Source of the DNA: Erpobdella octoculata
Taxonomy: Eukaryota > Annelida > Clitellata > Hirudinida > Erpobdellidae
Direction: 5' to 3'
Assembly: GCA_963978895.1 (NCBI GenBank)
Contig: OZ022240.1
Coordinates: forward strand, 16,908,217 to 16,972,216
DNA: 64,000 nucleotides
The position numbers and the translations under genes were made by a program. The notes below the pieces were generated by a model. It was given only the letters and a program-made list of their open reading frames with translations, was not told where the DNA came from and did no database searches. Position 1 is the first letter of the stretch; each line of letters begins with the position of its first letter. This document shows positions 1 to 10,607 of the stretch, one piece after another.

Positions 1-194
1 ATGCAAGAATTTTACTGAAGTTTTTCTATTTAAACTGGACTAAATTACAGAAATTTTCATTGATAAAAACATGACCTGAAATATCTTTTGGAAAAATTAC
101 AGAAATATCCACAAAAGCAGGTGTTTAGCATAATTATATAAATAAGGAATAGTTAAGTTAAGCTAGCTTATCGAAATATAACAATTTAAATTAC

Positions 195-3100
195 ATCAGC
201 AAGAAGATCAAGAATGTTATCACTGGTCTGCTGAGTATGTGCAGATGGGAATGGTGCAGGACCTCCTATGTCCAGTAGATCCCCGATGAGGTTGTCCGTG
301 GTTATCATGGGCGATGGTTGGTTGAAACTATTTGCAACTTCTTGAGTAGGCGAATCCTCTTGGATACTATATCTATGTTATAAAAATAAAAATAAATATA
401 TAAAAAGATACAATGACCTCCAATAAAATTATAAAAAGTAAAACTTTGCAGGAAGAGATTTGCGAAGATTGTTTGCCATTCCACCACGCCCCTCTACGAA
501 ATGAGATGGCAGTTTGTGATAAACAGAAGACAAGCTGGAAATATGGCAGATGAGTTCATCCAAAAGACTGGGCTCGATCAAATCAGTTTCCTCAGAAATG
601 AGAGGCTTCTCAGCGAGTACAACTTCTTTGGCTGCTGCCGGATCGGCCGAAAGAAGTCTCCAGTATATATAGCCGCGATCTCTCAAGTCGGGATTGTCGC
701 TGTCCTGTGTTCAAATTGCATTTAATAAACATAAAGCTCACATATAAAGTATATAATACAGAGCACATCAGATTGTTTGTATCTGTGGCCCAGGCCAATA
801 CATAGAAAGCCACCATATAATAACTGCTGATGTGCATGGTAAAATTCTATTAAATGAAAGCTGGTACGATTTAAGACCATCTAACTTAAGCAAGCATGTA
901 TGGATGATTTATAAATAAATTATATATGAATGATATAAAAATTATTGTTGGTAAACATATTGTTACGATATCACCAAATCGTATACCGGGCTCAATAGAA
1001 TGGTTTTGATGTTTTATTGGAAAATAATAAATGAAGCTTTGTTACGGCTAGTTATACCTTCTGGTTTAATAATAATGTCCATAATAGTTATTCGAAGTCC
1101 TTTAACGTCTATCAATGGGAAAACCTATTGTAAAAACAGCGATTTTACATTATTACCCCCTTCTTAATTCTGTTCGTCCCGAACAGCATATCGCTTTTAA
1201 GAAATGCGACTCGGCCACGAACACCAAAATACCTTGATCTTTACTCGTGGCTTTGACCGCAATTCGCAAACAACATGGTCAAGTCTCTTGACCGTTTGAC
1301 ACAGTTTCTTCCAGTCCTTCTTTGGCTCATCAACAGAGTCTTTCTTTGGCTCATCGTCGCCATTTTTGCACGGTTCATCACAGCCTTTTTTGCATGCCTC
1401 GTCTTGAACATCTTTGCACGGTTTATCGGAATTGTCTGCTTTTTCTTCTTCCTTCACATCTTTTAGATCTTTCTCAAGAAACTCTTCAAAAGGTTTTTCG
1501 AAAACACGTCGTTCCATAAATCCAATAAATCCCTTCATCAAACTGTTATTTGATTTTACAATGACTCTTAGTCTATCTGATCTAGAATCTTCTGTGGATT
1601 CATCTGATTTAAAACTCTCGGTACCGTTCTCTGTTCTTGTCTCATTTTTTCCAGAGTTTTTGCTTGCTGCATTGCTATTGTTGTTTTGGAGAAGTTCATC
1701 GCCGTCATGTTTGTTTTCTTCCAAGCTACAATCGAACGTTTTCTTTTCACATTCTAACTCGGCTCTTTCGTCGGTGTCAACTTTCGTATCGTCCAGCGGA
1801 TCTTTCTTCAAATTATCGCCATCGTCTCTCAAATCAGTGTCTTCTTTTCTTGTCAAGTTAACTTTGACGTATTTTTCCATTGGAGTTTCGTCCGTTTCTA
1901 AATCCTCGGTTGCTTCATCCGAGTCAGATTCTTCACTAAAATCTGACCCTGAATATTCGTTGCCGTCGTCTGTTATGGAGGCTTCCGTTTCAGAACCGTC
2001 GCTGTATGGGTGAAAGCCATCGCTGTTATTGCCATTATTATAATCATCATCGTCACTTTCATCCTCATCGTTTTGCATTTCGTTTTCAACATTCTTCTCA
2101 TCTTCTTTAGTTTTGTTTTCGACGTCCAAACCGACTGTATCACTGTCACCATCTTTGCATGGTTCATCTTGAGCATCTTTGCAAGGTTCCTTATCATGAC
2201 CGTCTTTGACAGGCTCATCATCATGACCCACCTGACTTGTGCAGTCTGTACGGCCGTCATCCGTCACATGCTCTGAGACACAGCTGGTGGACTCCAGTTC
2301 AAATTGGGTTTCGCCGCAGCAACCCACATCACCAGCAGCCCGCTGGTCCAGAACCGTGTCCACCACTGCCTCAGCCAACCCTGCGACCAAACTCTCAACA
2401 GTTGTACCGGCTGCTGCCACTTTGTTTCCGTGGCCAAGAATCATTCCTTCTCCTGTCTTCTTCTGTGCTGCCATGTTTTCTTTCGCTCGTTGTCTTTCTT
2501 CCTCCAGCAATTTGTTTTTTAATTTCCTTCGCTCTACCACAGCTTCCTCGTCAATGTCGAATAGATATTCGTCGTCGTCAGGCCCATAGCCCTCATTCAC
2601 TAACGCGGCTAAGAGGCGTTCCATAAGTTCGTCCTTTTTACCTGTATCGCTCAGGCCACGTTTCTCCAGCTCGTCTTTCATTTCACTCGCCCAAAGCTCA
2701 TCCAATGATTTCAAAACCATTCTTGTATCCCAATTCGGACACCAATGTTACGATATCACCAAATCGTATACCGGGCTCAATAGAATGGTTTTGATGTTTT
2801 ATTGGAAAATAATAAATGAAGCTTTGTTACGGCTAGTTATACCTTCTGGTTTAATAATAATGTCCATAATAGTTATTCGAAGTCCTTTAACATCTATCAA
2901 TGGGAAAACCTATTGTAAAAACAGCGATTTTACATTAATATTAAATGTTAAAATCTGAAAAAATAATTACAATTAAAATGAATCTAACTCGAAATTCTAA
3001 CAATTACTTTTCATAAATTTAACAACTTTATTATATTATATTAATTAAGAAAAATGCCATTAAATAATAGAAACCAAAGAGCCAACCTGTGTTGCTAAAG

Positions 3101-6100
3101 TGAGTATCTGTTGAACTAGCTCCTGTGTGTTAGAAGGTTTCTTAAGGAACAGCTTGACAATTGCAGTTAACAGCTGCAGTTGTACATGAGTGTTCTCATC
3201 ATGGAATCCATCCATGAAACTTTCTAACAATTCATCTGCATTGTCGATTCTATCTGCGTACTCTCCAATGATCCAAATCATGGAAGCTCTGTTGACGTGT
3301 GGATGAAACCATAAATAATATTTAATAATAAATTATAATAAATCAAAAATTATAATGCTTTAAATATGTTTAATGAAGTAATTTAATTAGTTACTTAAAA
3401 CAAATACTTTTATTGGTCACAGAATCTGATTTACTAAAACCTCAACTTCTAAATATAGCTGCAAAGACAAAATTTGTTCACCTGGCTTCAGGCTCATCAA
3501 GCGTGTCAAGGTTTTCACACAGAGCAGATATTATACTTTCATATTTATTCGGATACTTTCGGAAAATATCCTGTAAAAATTGAAACATTAAAAACTTAAT
3601 TAAATTCACGACCCACCTACTCAATTTCTCTCATTTAACTAACCTTAATGACAACAATTGCTTCCTGAACAACGTAGTTGACTTTTGTCTGAATGAGATC
3701 AAGTAATGTTGTGACACATCTCTCAGCTGCCTGTTCTACCTTGATAGCACACCTTCCGATGGCACGCACAGACTTTCTCACAAAATCAACATCGACTTCA
3801 GTGGCGTACCTGAGATAATTATTTTAATAATTACTAAAATATAACTAAATATATCTGGGTACAGCAGTGCTCATTTTTCATTTATTAATTAATCAACTAT
3901 ACTATTCCCTCATTCCAGACAATCATGCGGATTAACAAGTAATCAACACCTTTAATACAATCAGATGCCTACATGGGTAATTTAAACCTTTAATACAATC
4001 AGACGCCATCACCACTAACTTACTCCTTCAATTCAGCAAGAACTTGTGCAATGTTGGAATGATTGGTCAAGCGAATCATTATGTCCAGTTTTTCCAGTTT
4101 CACATAAATCGGATCATTATATTTAACAAAGAATACCTTCATCTCGTTCTTCAAGATTTCCGGCCTGCACAAAGTTAGAGCAAATTTAACTATTGAACAC
4201 AGATGAGATACAAAGTTGAGAAAACGGAATGGAGTTGCTAACTTTTTCTGTACAATAAGGTTGATATTTCTGAGAGACACGTATTGAATTTCTGGTTCTG
4301 CAGACAGTAGAGTAACAAGAGGAGGAGCAAGTTTTCTGGTCAACATCATTATCATGTCACAGCCAGGTTCCATCATGTCCATCAATTTCATTATCACCTA
4401 CATAATGCAACAACATATGCATTGATTTCATTATCACCTACATAATGCAACAACATATGCATTGATTTCATTATCACCTACATAATGCAACAACATATGC
4501 ATTGATTTCATTATCACCTACATTATGCAACAACATATTCATTGATTTCATTATCTACTATATATTTTAGTCTTTTACAAAATTTGTTCCATTAAAAATT
4601 AAAAGTGATTTAAAAACCTCATAAGCATACAACTTTTACACACCTTTACAGCTGAAAGCACAACAGCAGAATTAGCATGTGCCAATCTTGGTGTAACTCT
4701 CTCACATATGCTCTGAGCTTCTCTCTCATCTTTTGGATTGTAATTGGATATTGCATCCAATATAAACACCTGACCCCACCTGGATCAATTTATGATAATG
4801 TAATTCAAAAGTTTAAATATCAGAAAAAATAAGAAGAAATATCAAGTTGCATATTAAAGCAAAGAATAACCTTACTCTGTACATTCATTGAGAGCCGTCA
4901 AAAGTTTGTTAATAGTTTGTGTGTTGAAACTTATAACTTGGGTGGCATTGTCCGATGCTTCCATTATTTCAGATATTGCTGCAACTGCATTTGCTACAAC
5001 CTGCCAAAAAATATTAAACTAAGAATTACATAACAAAATGTTATTAAATGATGATGTACTTGACAACAACATAAGAAGGGTCAAAAACATAAAATTCAAC
5101 AAAAATCTCTGTAAAGGACATATATTGCATTTGTACTGTATTGTATTACAGATAGTATTATAGTAAGCACATAATATAGAGTTTATAATAGTAATGACTG
5201 AAGAATTTGATATCCTATGAAATTAAAAACAATTGAGAATGCATTTACTAAAACATGAAATCTATTGAAGAGATATTTACATTTACTAATTGAAATTAAA
5301 TATATCCAAGCGACCAAAAAGAATGATTGCCAAATAAATAAAAAATGATAAATAAGGAAATAATAGTAAATAATAATTTCATCATAAATTTTTAAAAAAA
5401 TTTAAATGCTTTTGCTGGAAACATAAGTTGTTTCAATCGTACGAATCAGAATCATTTCAATCAAACAAAAACATACAAACCATGGGATTAGAGTCTGATA
5501 TAAGATCTCTTAGAGTATCCAGGAAGCCTTGATCTTCTACCAGTTGAGAATTGATGTCATACAACTTCGCTACACAAACGGCGGTCGTTTTTCGTACGTA
5601 TGGATCTTCATCTCTCAGACACTTCCTCAGTGGCTCGCATAAATATTCTGTAATCTTGTCCACTCTGATACATCCCATTGTTCGCACTGCCAGAGCTCTT
5701 ATCAGAGGATTTGGGTCATCACAATCCTGTCATGAAATGAATTTGCAAAACATTTAATACATTAATTAATAAAAAACAGAAAATTACATCAACACAACAT
5801 TAAAACTAGCTCAACCTAAAAAGATAAACAGAAAAAACCTTAACAAAAGTGTTGACAGCAAGGATGGCCATGTCTGGCTGACTTTTGGCATAATTCATCA
5901 GATAGAGATAAACCAGCTTCTTCAATTCTAGATTGTCTGTTTGCATGCAGTTCACAACATCGGGAAACAAGGTACTGCAACAATTGCAAACAATTAATTA
6001 AAATAGTTACACTTTTGCTATTATAATTAATCACATTCAAAACAATTGAATCATTCTATAATACTACCTGTTTTAGGGGTGTTCAAAAGAAATTTTTTTG

Positions 6101-7895
6101 GAATTCAATGTTGCACAGTTTTTAATATTGCTTCTTTGATGGAAACAAACTTTTGTGCAAAATCTTAGGTTTTTAGGATAATATTTAGAAGTTGCTCAAT
6201 GAGAATGAAAATGTACTATGTTACAGCATGTGCTGTAACAAACACAACTAGTTTATTACCACTTCAAGAAGTTTAACAACAATATTTAAAACATGAGTTA
6301 TAGCTTTGGTAAACAATTAAACATTTTTAAAAAACTCTTCAAATAATGTGAATAACATTCAAATGTTACACAATTTGCAAGATCAAAAGTTTAGTTTGTA
6401 GCAACAGTAGCATATGTCATCAAGATGCTTTTGCGGCAATCTGGTATGCGTTTTCTGTTGTCCTCAACAACTTGTATCAGTTTCTGCATTTCTGATTCAG
6501 TTTTTGTGATGGATTCATTAAACGTGTTCATAAGAGCAACAGAACGTTCAGCAGTGTCATTGATAACTTTCACAGATTTAACAATTGTTTTAGTATCACA
6601 AAATTCAGCAATTTCTTCCCAGGTATTTGGATCAGTTCCTGACAAACTGTTTACATCAAGACCAAGTGACTGCAAAGCAGCAGTTGATGATGATGTCACA
6701 AGCTCATGAAGTTGCTTCTTTTCCAACTTGTAGAGATCTGCTGCTGGACACTTTATACCTCTGACACTCCAATCAGCTCCACTTTGAATCATAGCTTTAA
6801 CAATCAACTTTTTTTCTGTAACACAAGCCCTGCTAGAAAATAATGAAAGTGGAATCATTTCTGACCCAACATACCAAGTGTGATTTTGAAACTTCTTCAT
6901 TGCAGCATTTGAAATGACATTGTTGATCTCAGAATATTGTTTAATTCTTGTGAAGAGCATCAGGTCATTTGCTGGATCATCACTTTCCATTGGACAGGCA
7001 ATCCATGCTGATACATAGACATGAGTAGCAAAGATACAAAATTCGCACAGGTTTTTCTGTTCTTTCATAGTCAGCTTGAATTCATTTTTTAAAAGGATAA
7101 TCTTCATACAATAAATGACTTTAGCCATTCACCTAGCCATATGATAAGCTCCCGGCATGCGCAAGCGATACTTCTTGGTGGCATTGTCTGATAATGGAAA
7201 ACCCAAAACTAAAAGGCACAACTCAATCATCTCTTTGTAGTCTTCTCTTGGCAAGTACAACAAGTCATCTGATAAGAAAGACTGGAGAAAAGAGCCAACC
7301 TCTGATCTAAGTTGCTAAAGCAAGACGGGCATCATCTAATGGGGCAAAATTGGCTTGATTTATGCTTGGCCAACATTTCTGAAAGCGATCAAATAGACAT
7401 ATGTTAGCCCATTGCTGGGTCCAAACAGAACTGAGTAGATTTCCCCAATAATTGCTTCATGCATGTGGTGATGGCAAGCAAAGTAGAGATGTTTTCCCAT
7501 CAACTTCTCTAGCAGGATGCATGCACCATTTTTGGAACCCGTGTTTGACGTTGTTGTGTCAAAACACATACCAACAATATCATTTGCAACATTCCATATG
7601 GTCAGTAACTGGAAGGTTGCTTTTGTTTGTGCCAGTCCAGTGCCAGATGGTATCTTTACATCATGGGATAAAGTTGACAAATTTTTTCGAGCATAATGCT
7701 ACTTTTGTAAAACTAAAAGGCCATTGAGCAAGTTCTAAATATTAATTTATTTTAATTATCTTTTGCACAGTAAATTTCAATGCCAATTGGCACAAAAAAA
7801 CAACTGTGCAATCAGATCGGAGAAAAATTTTTTTATGTGTTAAATTGAACATCCCTAACCTGTTTATTTTAAATATATACAAGATACTACAAATA

Positions 7896-7952
<57 letters not shown>

Positions 7953-8590
7953 GACTGTCTCTCTGTTTGTTTGTCCGTTTGTCCTTTATGCATTGCTACG
8001 CCACTCATCCGATCTTAATGAAATTTTCACACAACCTTGAGAGTCAATGGAAGATTGTTTTCACGAAAAAAATTGAGACCCATCACAAAATGAGCGGGAG
8101 AGCGAGCTTAAACAGGAACGGAAAAGCGAACGGGAGCAAAAGAGCGAGCGGGGAAGGAAACTAAAGCATGAGAAAAACCTCTAAAAACCCGGGCAACGCC
8201 AGGTACACCACTAGTCTATAATAATTTTTTAACCAACCTGACATCTTTTCCAACAGTCATACTTGCAATTACTTTCTTCACTGCTTCTTTCTTTCTTTCC
8301 TTCTTGTCACTATTTAATTCTGACTTCAACTCAAATATTTCACCTAGAAGATATAATATACAAATCAATTTTTTTAATTTGCTGCAATATATATATACAA
8401 ATATAAAAATCTCATTTTTTAATTTTATGCAATTAATAATAAACATGAATAATTTAATGTAATCTGCCTGGATAATTTGATGTATTATGCACAAATGTAA
8501 TCTGCCTGGATAATTTGATGTAGATTCAAAACTTGCAATATTAAACCACAAACCTTTTTTTGTAGTGGCGAAATATTTAGAGTCCGTCAT
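195..8590 (-). CDS. AP1B1: AP-1/AP-2 complex subunit beta (beta-adaptin), partial, 13 exons
   Basis: Beta-adaptin is the large subunit of clathrin adaptor complexes at the trans-Golgi/endosome (AP-1) or plasma membrane (AP-2). It binds clathrin and dileucine cargo. Coding exons in transcription order: 8590-8554, 8343-8238, 5974-5839, 5726-5481, 5000-4876, 4779-4644, 4397-4243, 4164-4024, 3809-3644, 3570-3482, 3288-3087, 704-445, 366-195. All junctions are GT/AG and the phases close, giving 657 codons. The protein starts [19 protein letters not shown] and runs through the adaptin trunk (for example [20 protein letters not shown] and [19 protein letters not shown]) into a hinge with GDLLDIGG and NILDLLAD leucine/acid motifs. 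The last visible exon ends at a GTAATT donor, so the rest of the hinge and the ear domain lie beyond the left edge. Many invertebrates have one beta subunit shared by AP-1 and AP-2, so the AP1B1/AP2B1 choice is not settled. A CAG acceptor just upstream of the ATG (about 8620) suggests an upstream 5'UTR exon. Confidence 0.95.
961..1149 (-). repeat. 3' LTR (minus-strand sense)
   Basis: 189-bp long terminal repeat, nearly identical to 2746-2934. It is preceded on the minus strand by a purine-rich tract. It is the downstream LTR in the sense of the element. Confidence 0.85.
1197..2720 (-). CDS. SAP-domain, highly acidic protein of an LTR element
   Basis: The only ORF of the LTR element, 507 aa, intronless and intact. 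Residues about 5-40 ([20 protein letters not shown], then [12 protein letters not shown]) fit the SAP fold, a two-helix module that binds DNA in chromatin proteins. The rest is low-complexity and strongly acidic, with long D/E/S/N tracts at about 200-300 and repeats of a DEPCKDG-like unit around 170-195 and near the C-terminus, where the unit drifts to DEPKKD. I see no CCHC zinc knuckle, aspartic protease or RT motif. The ATG lies 25 bp past the 5' LTR, so the LTR should drive it. It could be a divergent Gag or a captured host SAP gene; I favour a Gag-like role because of its position, but this is inference. Confidence 0.75.
   Translation of the reverse strand: MVLKSLDELWASEMKDELEKRGLSDTGKKDELMERLLAALVNEGYGPDDDEYLFDIDEEAVVERRKLKNKLLEEERQRAKENMAAQKKTGEGMILGHGNKVAAAGTTVESLVAGLAEAVVDTVLDQRAAGDVGCCGETQFELESTSCVSEHVTDDGRTDCTSQVGHDDEPVKDGHDKEPCKDAQDEPCKDGDSDTVGLDVENKTKEDEKNVENEMQNDEDESDDDDYNNGNNSDGFHPYSDGSETEASITDDGNEYSGSDFSEESDSDEATEDLETDETPMEKYVKVNLTRKEDTDLRDDGDNLKKDPLDDTKVDTDERAELECEKKTFDCSLEENKHDGDELLQNNNSNAASKNSGKNETRTENGTESFKSDESTEDSRSDRLRVIVKSNNSLMKGFIGFMERRVFEKPFEEFLEKDLKDVKEEEKADNSDKPCKDVQDEACKKGCDEPCKNGDDEPKKDSVDEPKKDWKKLCQTVKRLDHVVCELRSKPRVKIKVFWCSWPSRIS
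2746..2934 (-). repeat. 5' LTR (minus-strand sense)
   Basis: 189-bp long terminal repeat, the copy of 961-1149. It is followed on the minus strand by the putative primer-binding site and, 25 bp further on, by the ATG of the single ORF. Confidence 0.85.
4381..4560 (-). repeat. 40-bp tandem repeat spanning a splice acceptor of beta-adaptin
   Basis: About 4.5 copies of a 40-bp unit begin at 4381, 4421, 4461, 4501 and 4541. On the minus strand each of the first four units holds a TTATGTAG acceptor followed by GTGATAATGAAAT, that is, the end of the intron plus the first bases of exon 7. The true exon starts at 4397; near-identical acceptors would start at 4437, 4477 and 4517. The last unit is degenerate. 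Confidence 0.9.
6391..7700 (-). pseudogene. Decayed transposase-like gene in a beta-adaptin intron
   Basis: Intronless coding remains in the intron between beta-adaptin exons 2 and 3, same strand. The upstream block (7680-7390) reads [19 protein letters not shown], then [19 protein letters not shown], resembling the second-aspartate and CxxH region of a DDE-type transposase. A middle block (about 7390-7140) continues in other frames ([20 protein letters not shown], then MPGAYHMAR). The downstream block (7128-6391) has [16 protein letters not shown] and a coiled C-terminus. At least two frameshifts and stop codons break it. I recall this as a repeat-borne protein family common in invertebrate genomes (MCFDTTASNTG signature), possibly hAT-related. 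The superfamily is not certain, and I found no terminal repeats. Confidence 0.6.
7890..8214 (+). mobile_element. Non-autonomous Helitron next to beta-adaptin exon 2
   Basis: It starts in an (AT)n run (about 7899-7949), followed by the family's conserved 5' block (ATTGCTACGCCACTCATCCG, then ACACAACCTTGAGAGTCAAT). A purine-rich minisatellite of GAGCGGG-type units comes next, then the 3' hairpin CCCGGGCAACGCCAGG and CTAG at 8211-8214 followed by T. These are Helitron hallmarks (3' hairpin plus CTRR, A/T insertion). No coding capacity. Other copies in this window are at 17.8, 40.9, 43.1, 43.8-45.4 and 52.5 kb. Confidence 0.8.
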
Positions 8591-8619
8591 TTTAGACGCT
8601 GTTCCCTGGAACCAATTCA

Positions 8620-10042
8620 GCTGCAGAAGAAAACAAATTTATTTTACTTATTTGCTATAAAAATTGAAACAGAGACACAATATACCAAGAATAAAAAAGT
8701 TGATATTTTTTTTTTCTGATTTGTGTTCTTGGCACATTTCAAATCAATATTTCTCTTTTTTAAGCACCCTTTAAGCGGCTTCTGCTGCATACGGCGCTAT
8801 ACAAATTGTCATTTTTTTAAAATTTGTGATGTCAGTTGTTTATATGTATAATGTAACTAAGTTATAAACAGACAATTTCTGGGTACAATATAATTTTATA
8901 AGAAATGTTTATATTGACATATATCGACAGAGAATTAATAAATTGCTGGTAGGAAAATATAGTAAAAGTTATATCATTTGGGAATCAATACATTGTAATC
9001 ATTTGTAATAAAAAAATTAATGATCAACAACAGAAAACATTAAAAAACTTAAGCCAAAATTTAAATTCTTAGCAGAAATCCACAAAAAACAAGAAACTAA
9101 AACAGATGAGCAACCAAACATGGAACTGAAGCACATAAGCAACCAAACAAGAAACTGAAGCACATAAGTATATAAACAAAAAAAAAGAAAAATTGAAATT
9201 GCATGAGTTTCCAAACTTCTCTTTCATGCAGTTATTTGTAAATTATTTTTAAACTTAACGACAAACCATAAAACTAAAAGTTATACTATAAAATACAAGC
9301 CACCCACCTTGAAGGTTTTTGTGAGACGAAATGCAAAATAATCTTAAAAAGAAAAAAAAAGAAAACATCATTGATAGTGACAAAAAAGCAAAATTATTTA
9401 CAAGAATATAAGTATTTTAAATCACTAAATATTATAAATAATTTAAGCTTCAAACTAGCCTTGGAATGTCCATTTTTAAATAAACCAATTAAATCAAAAT
9501 TATTAATTTTTTAGTCATTTATCCATTAGCAAACAAAACCAAGTATTTTATTACAATCTACAAATAATAAATAGAAAAAATTAAATAAATCATAATGCAT
9601 TTTAAGATTTATTAATGCATACAAAAACAAGACACCGCTAAGGTTAGAACCAAGGACAAAATGCTTACAGAATCGAGACAAGCATCATACAATCTGAGCT
9701 ACAATGCTTAACAGAGAGTGTGATGTAAAAGAACAATTTTTTTATTAAGATAACTATTTTATTAAGAAATAATAATGCATTAATTATTGCCATTTAACTG
9801 ATGTCAGGAAAAGTTTTATTCCTACTTGATAATCAAAATAAGCCTATCTTAAATAAATTCAACAACAAAAAAGTTTTGCCTCAAACCGAAAAACAGACTG
9901 CCCAACTAAAACAACCAGTTTGCATTTTATTTGATTGATCTTGTGAACCATAAAAGAGTGTATTTCTTTCTTTAGCAGTTTTTCAAGATAACTCTGTATG
10001 TTTGGTTGTGCCATATTGTTATGATTGTAGGCCCTCCAGAAC
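8620..10042. other. Region upstream of beta-adaptin; no gene seen
   Basis: AT-rich sequence that should hold the 5'UTR exon(s) and promoter of the minus-strand beta-adaptin gene. I see no convincing ORF or core promoter motif. The exception is the tRNA-like relic at 9631-9710, annotated separately. Confidence 0.5.
9631..9710 (-). repeat. tRNA-like (SINE-head) relic
   Basis: On the minus strand TAGCTCAGATTG resembles an RNA polymerase III A box, and GGTTCTAACC, about 40 bp downstream, resembles a B box. The acceptor stem pairs poorly, so this looks like a decayed tRNA or the head of a SINE rather than a working tRNA gene. Confidence 0.45.
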
Positions 10043-10607
10043 CAGTGATGACGATTACTTGAGTACATGTACTCAAGTATGTACTTAAGTAAAATATGTG
10101 TACTTGAGTACTTGTACTTAAGTCCTTTTGCGAATGTGTACTTAGTACTTGTACTTAAGTTAGGGAACGTAGTGACCGGGAAGCGCAAGGGAAAAATGTT
10201 TTCCTCCAAATCTTACCAGTGGAGGCCTATGCTAAAATCGCTCTAATCTCACATACCTACTTGAAAAAAAATTATTTAAATTAGTGTGTACCCTGAAATT
10301 ACTTTTAATCTGCACAATTAAATTTATTTCACTTCAAATATTTATTTTAAACGTTTAGTAGAACGAGTTAAACAATCTGTCATATATTGAATTGAAGGAG
10401 TTGTTTTATAAGCAATTTATAATAATATAAATTTAAATGTGTTTTTGTTTCTAAATTATAATCTATGATTTTCATAGATATATAATGATTTTATTAGTTA
10501 TGTTATAAAACTTCCATGCTTATTCATATTCGTTCTTGTGTGTTTTTGTTCTTGCTAGTAGCTAGTCGTTTGCCGTAAGTCAGTTGCTTATAATATTGCT
10601 CTTTAAA

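Larger units (their letters stand above)
961..2934 (-). mobile_element. Short LTR retrotransposon carrying only a SAP-domain ORF
   Basis: Two 189-bp direct repeats (961-1149 and 2746-2934) bracket 1.6 kb in the intron between beta-adaptin exons 11 and 12. Read on the minus strand each LTR begins TGTAAAATC and ends GTAACA (TG...CA). I saw one difference between them (g/a near 1107 and 2891), which implies a recent insertion. Just inside the 5' LTR is TTGGTGTCCGAATTGGG, a plausible primer-binding site (TGG pairs with a tRNA CCA end). Just before the 3' LTR is a purine run, AAGAAGGGGG, consistent with a polypurine tract. No reverse transcriptase, integrase or protease is present, so the element must be mobilised in trans. 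The flanks show no convincing target-site duplication. It lies in the same orientation as the host gene. Confidence 0.85.

Noticed and set aside
1275..2626. Plus-strand ORFs over the SAP-domain gene
   Set aside because: Shadow frames of the minus-strand 507-aa ORF.
9631..9710. Functional tRNA gene
   Set aside because: A- and B-box-like motifs are present but the acceptor stem does not pair; kept only as a tRNA-like relic.
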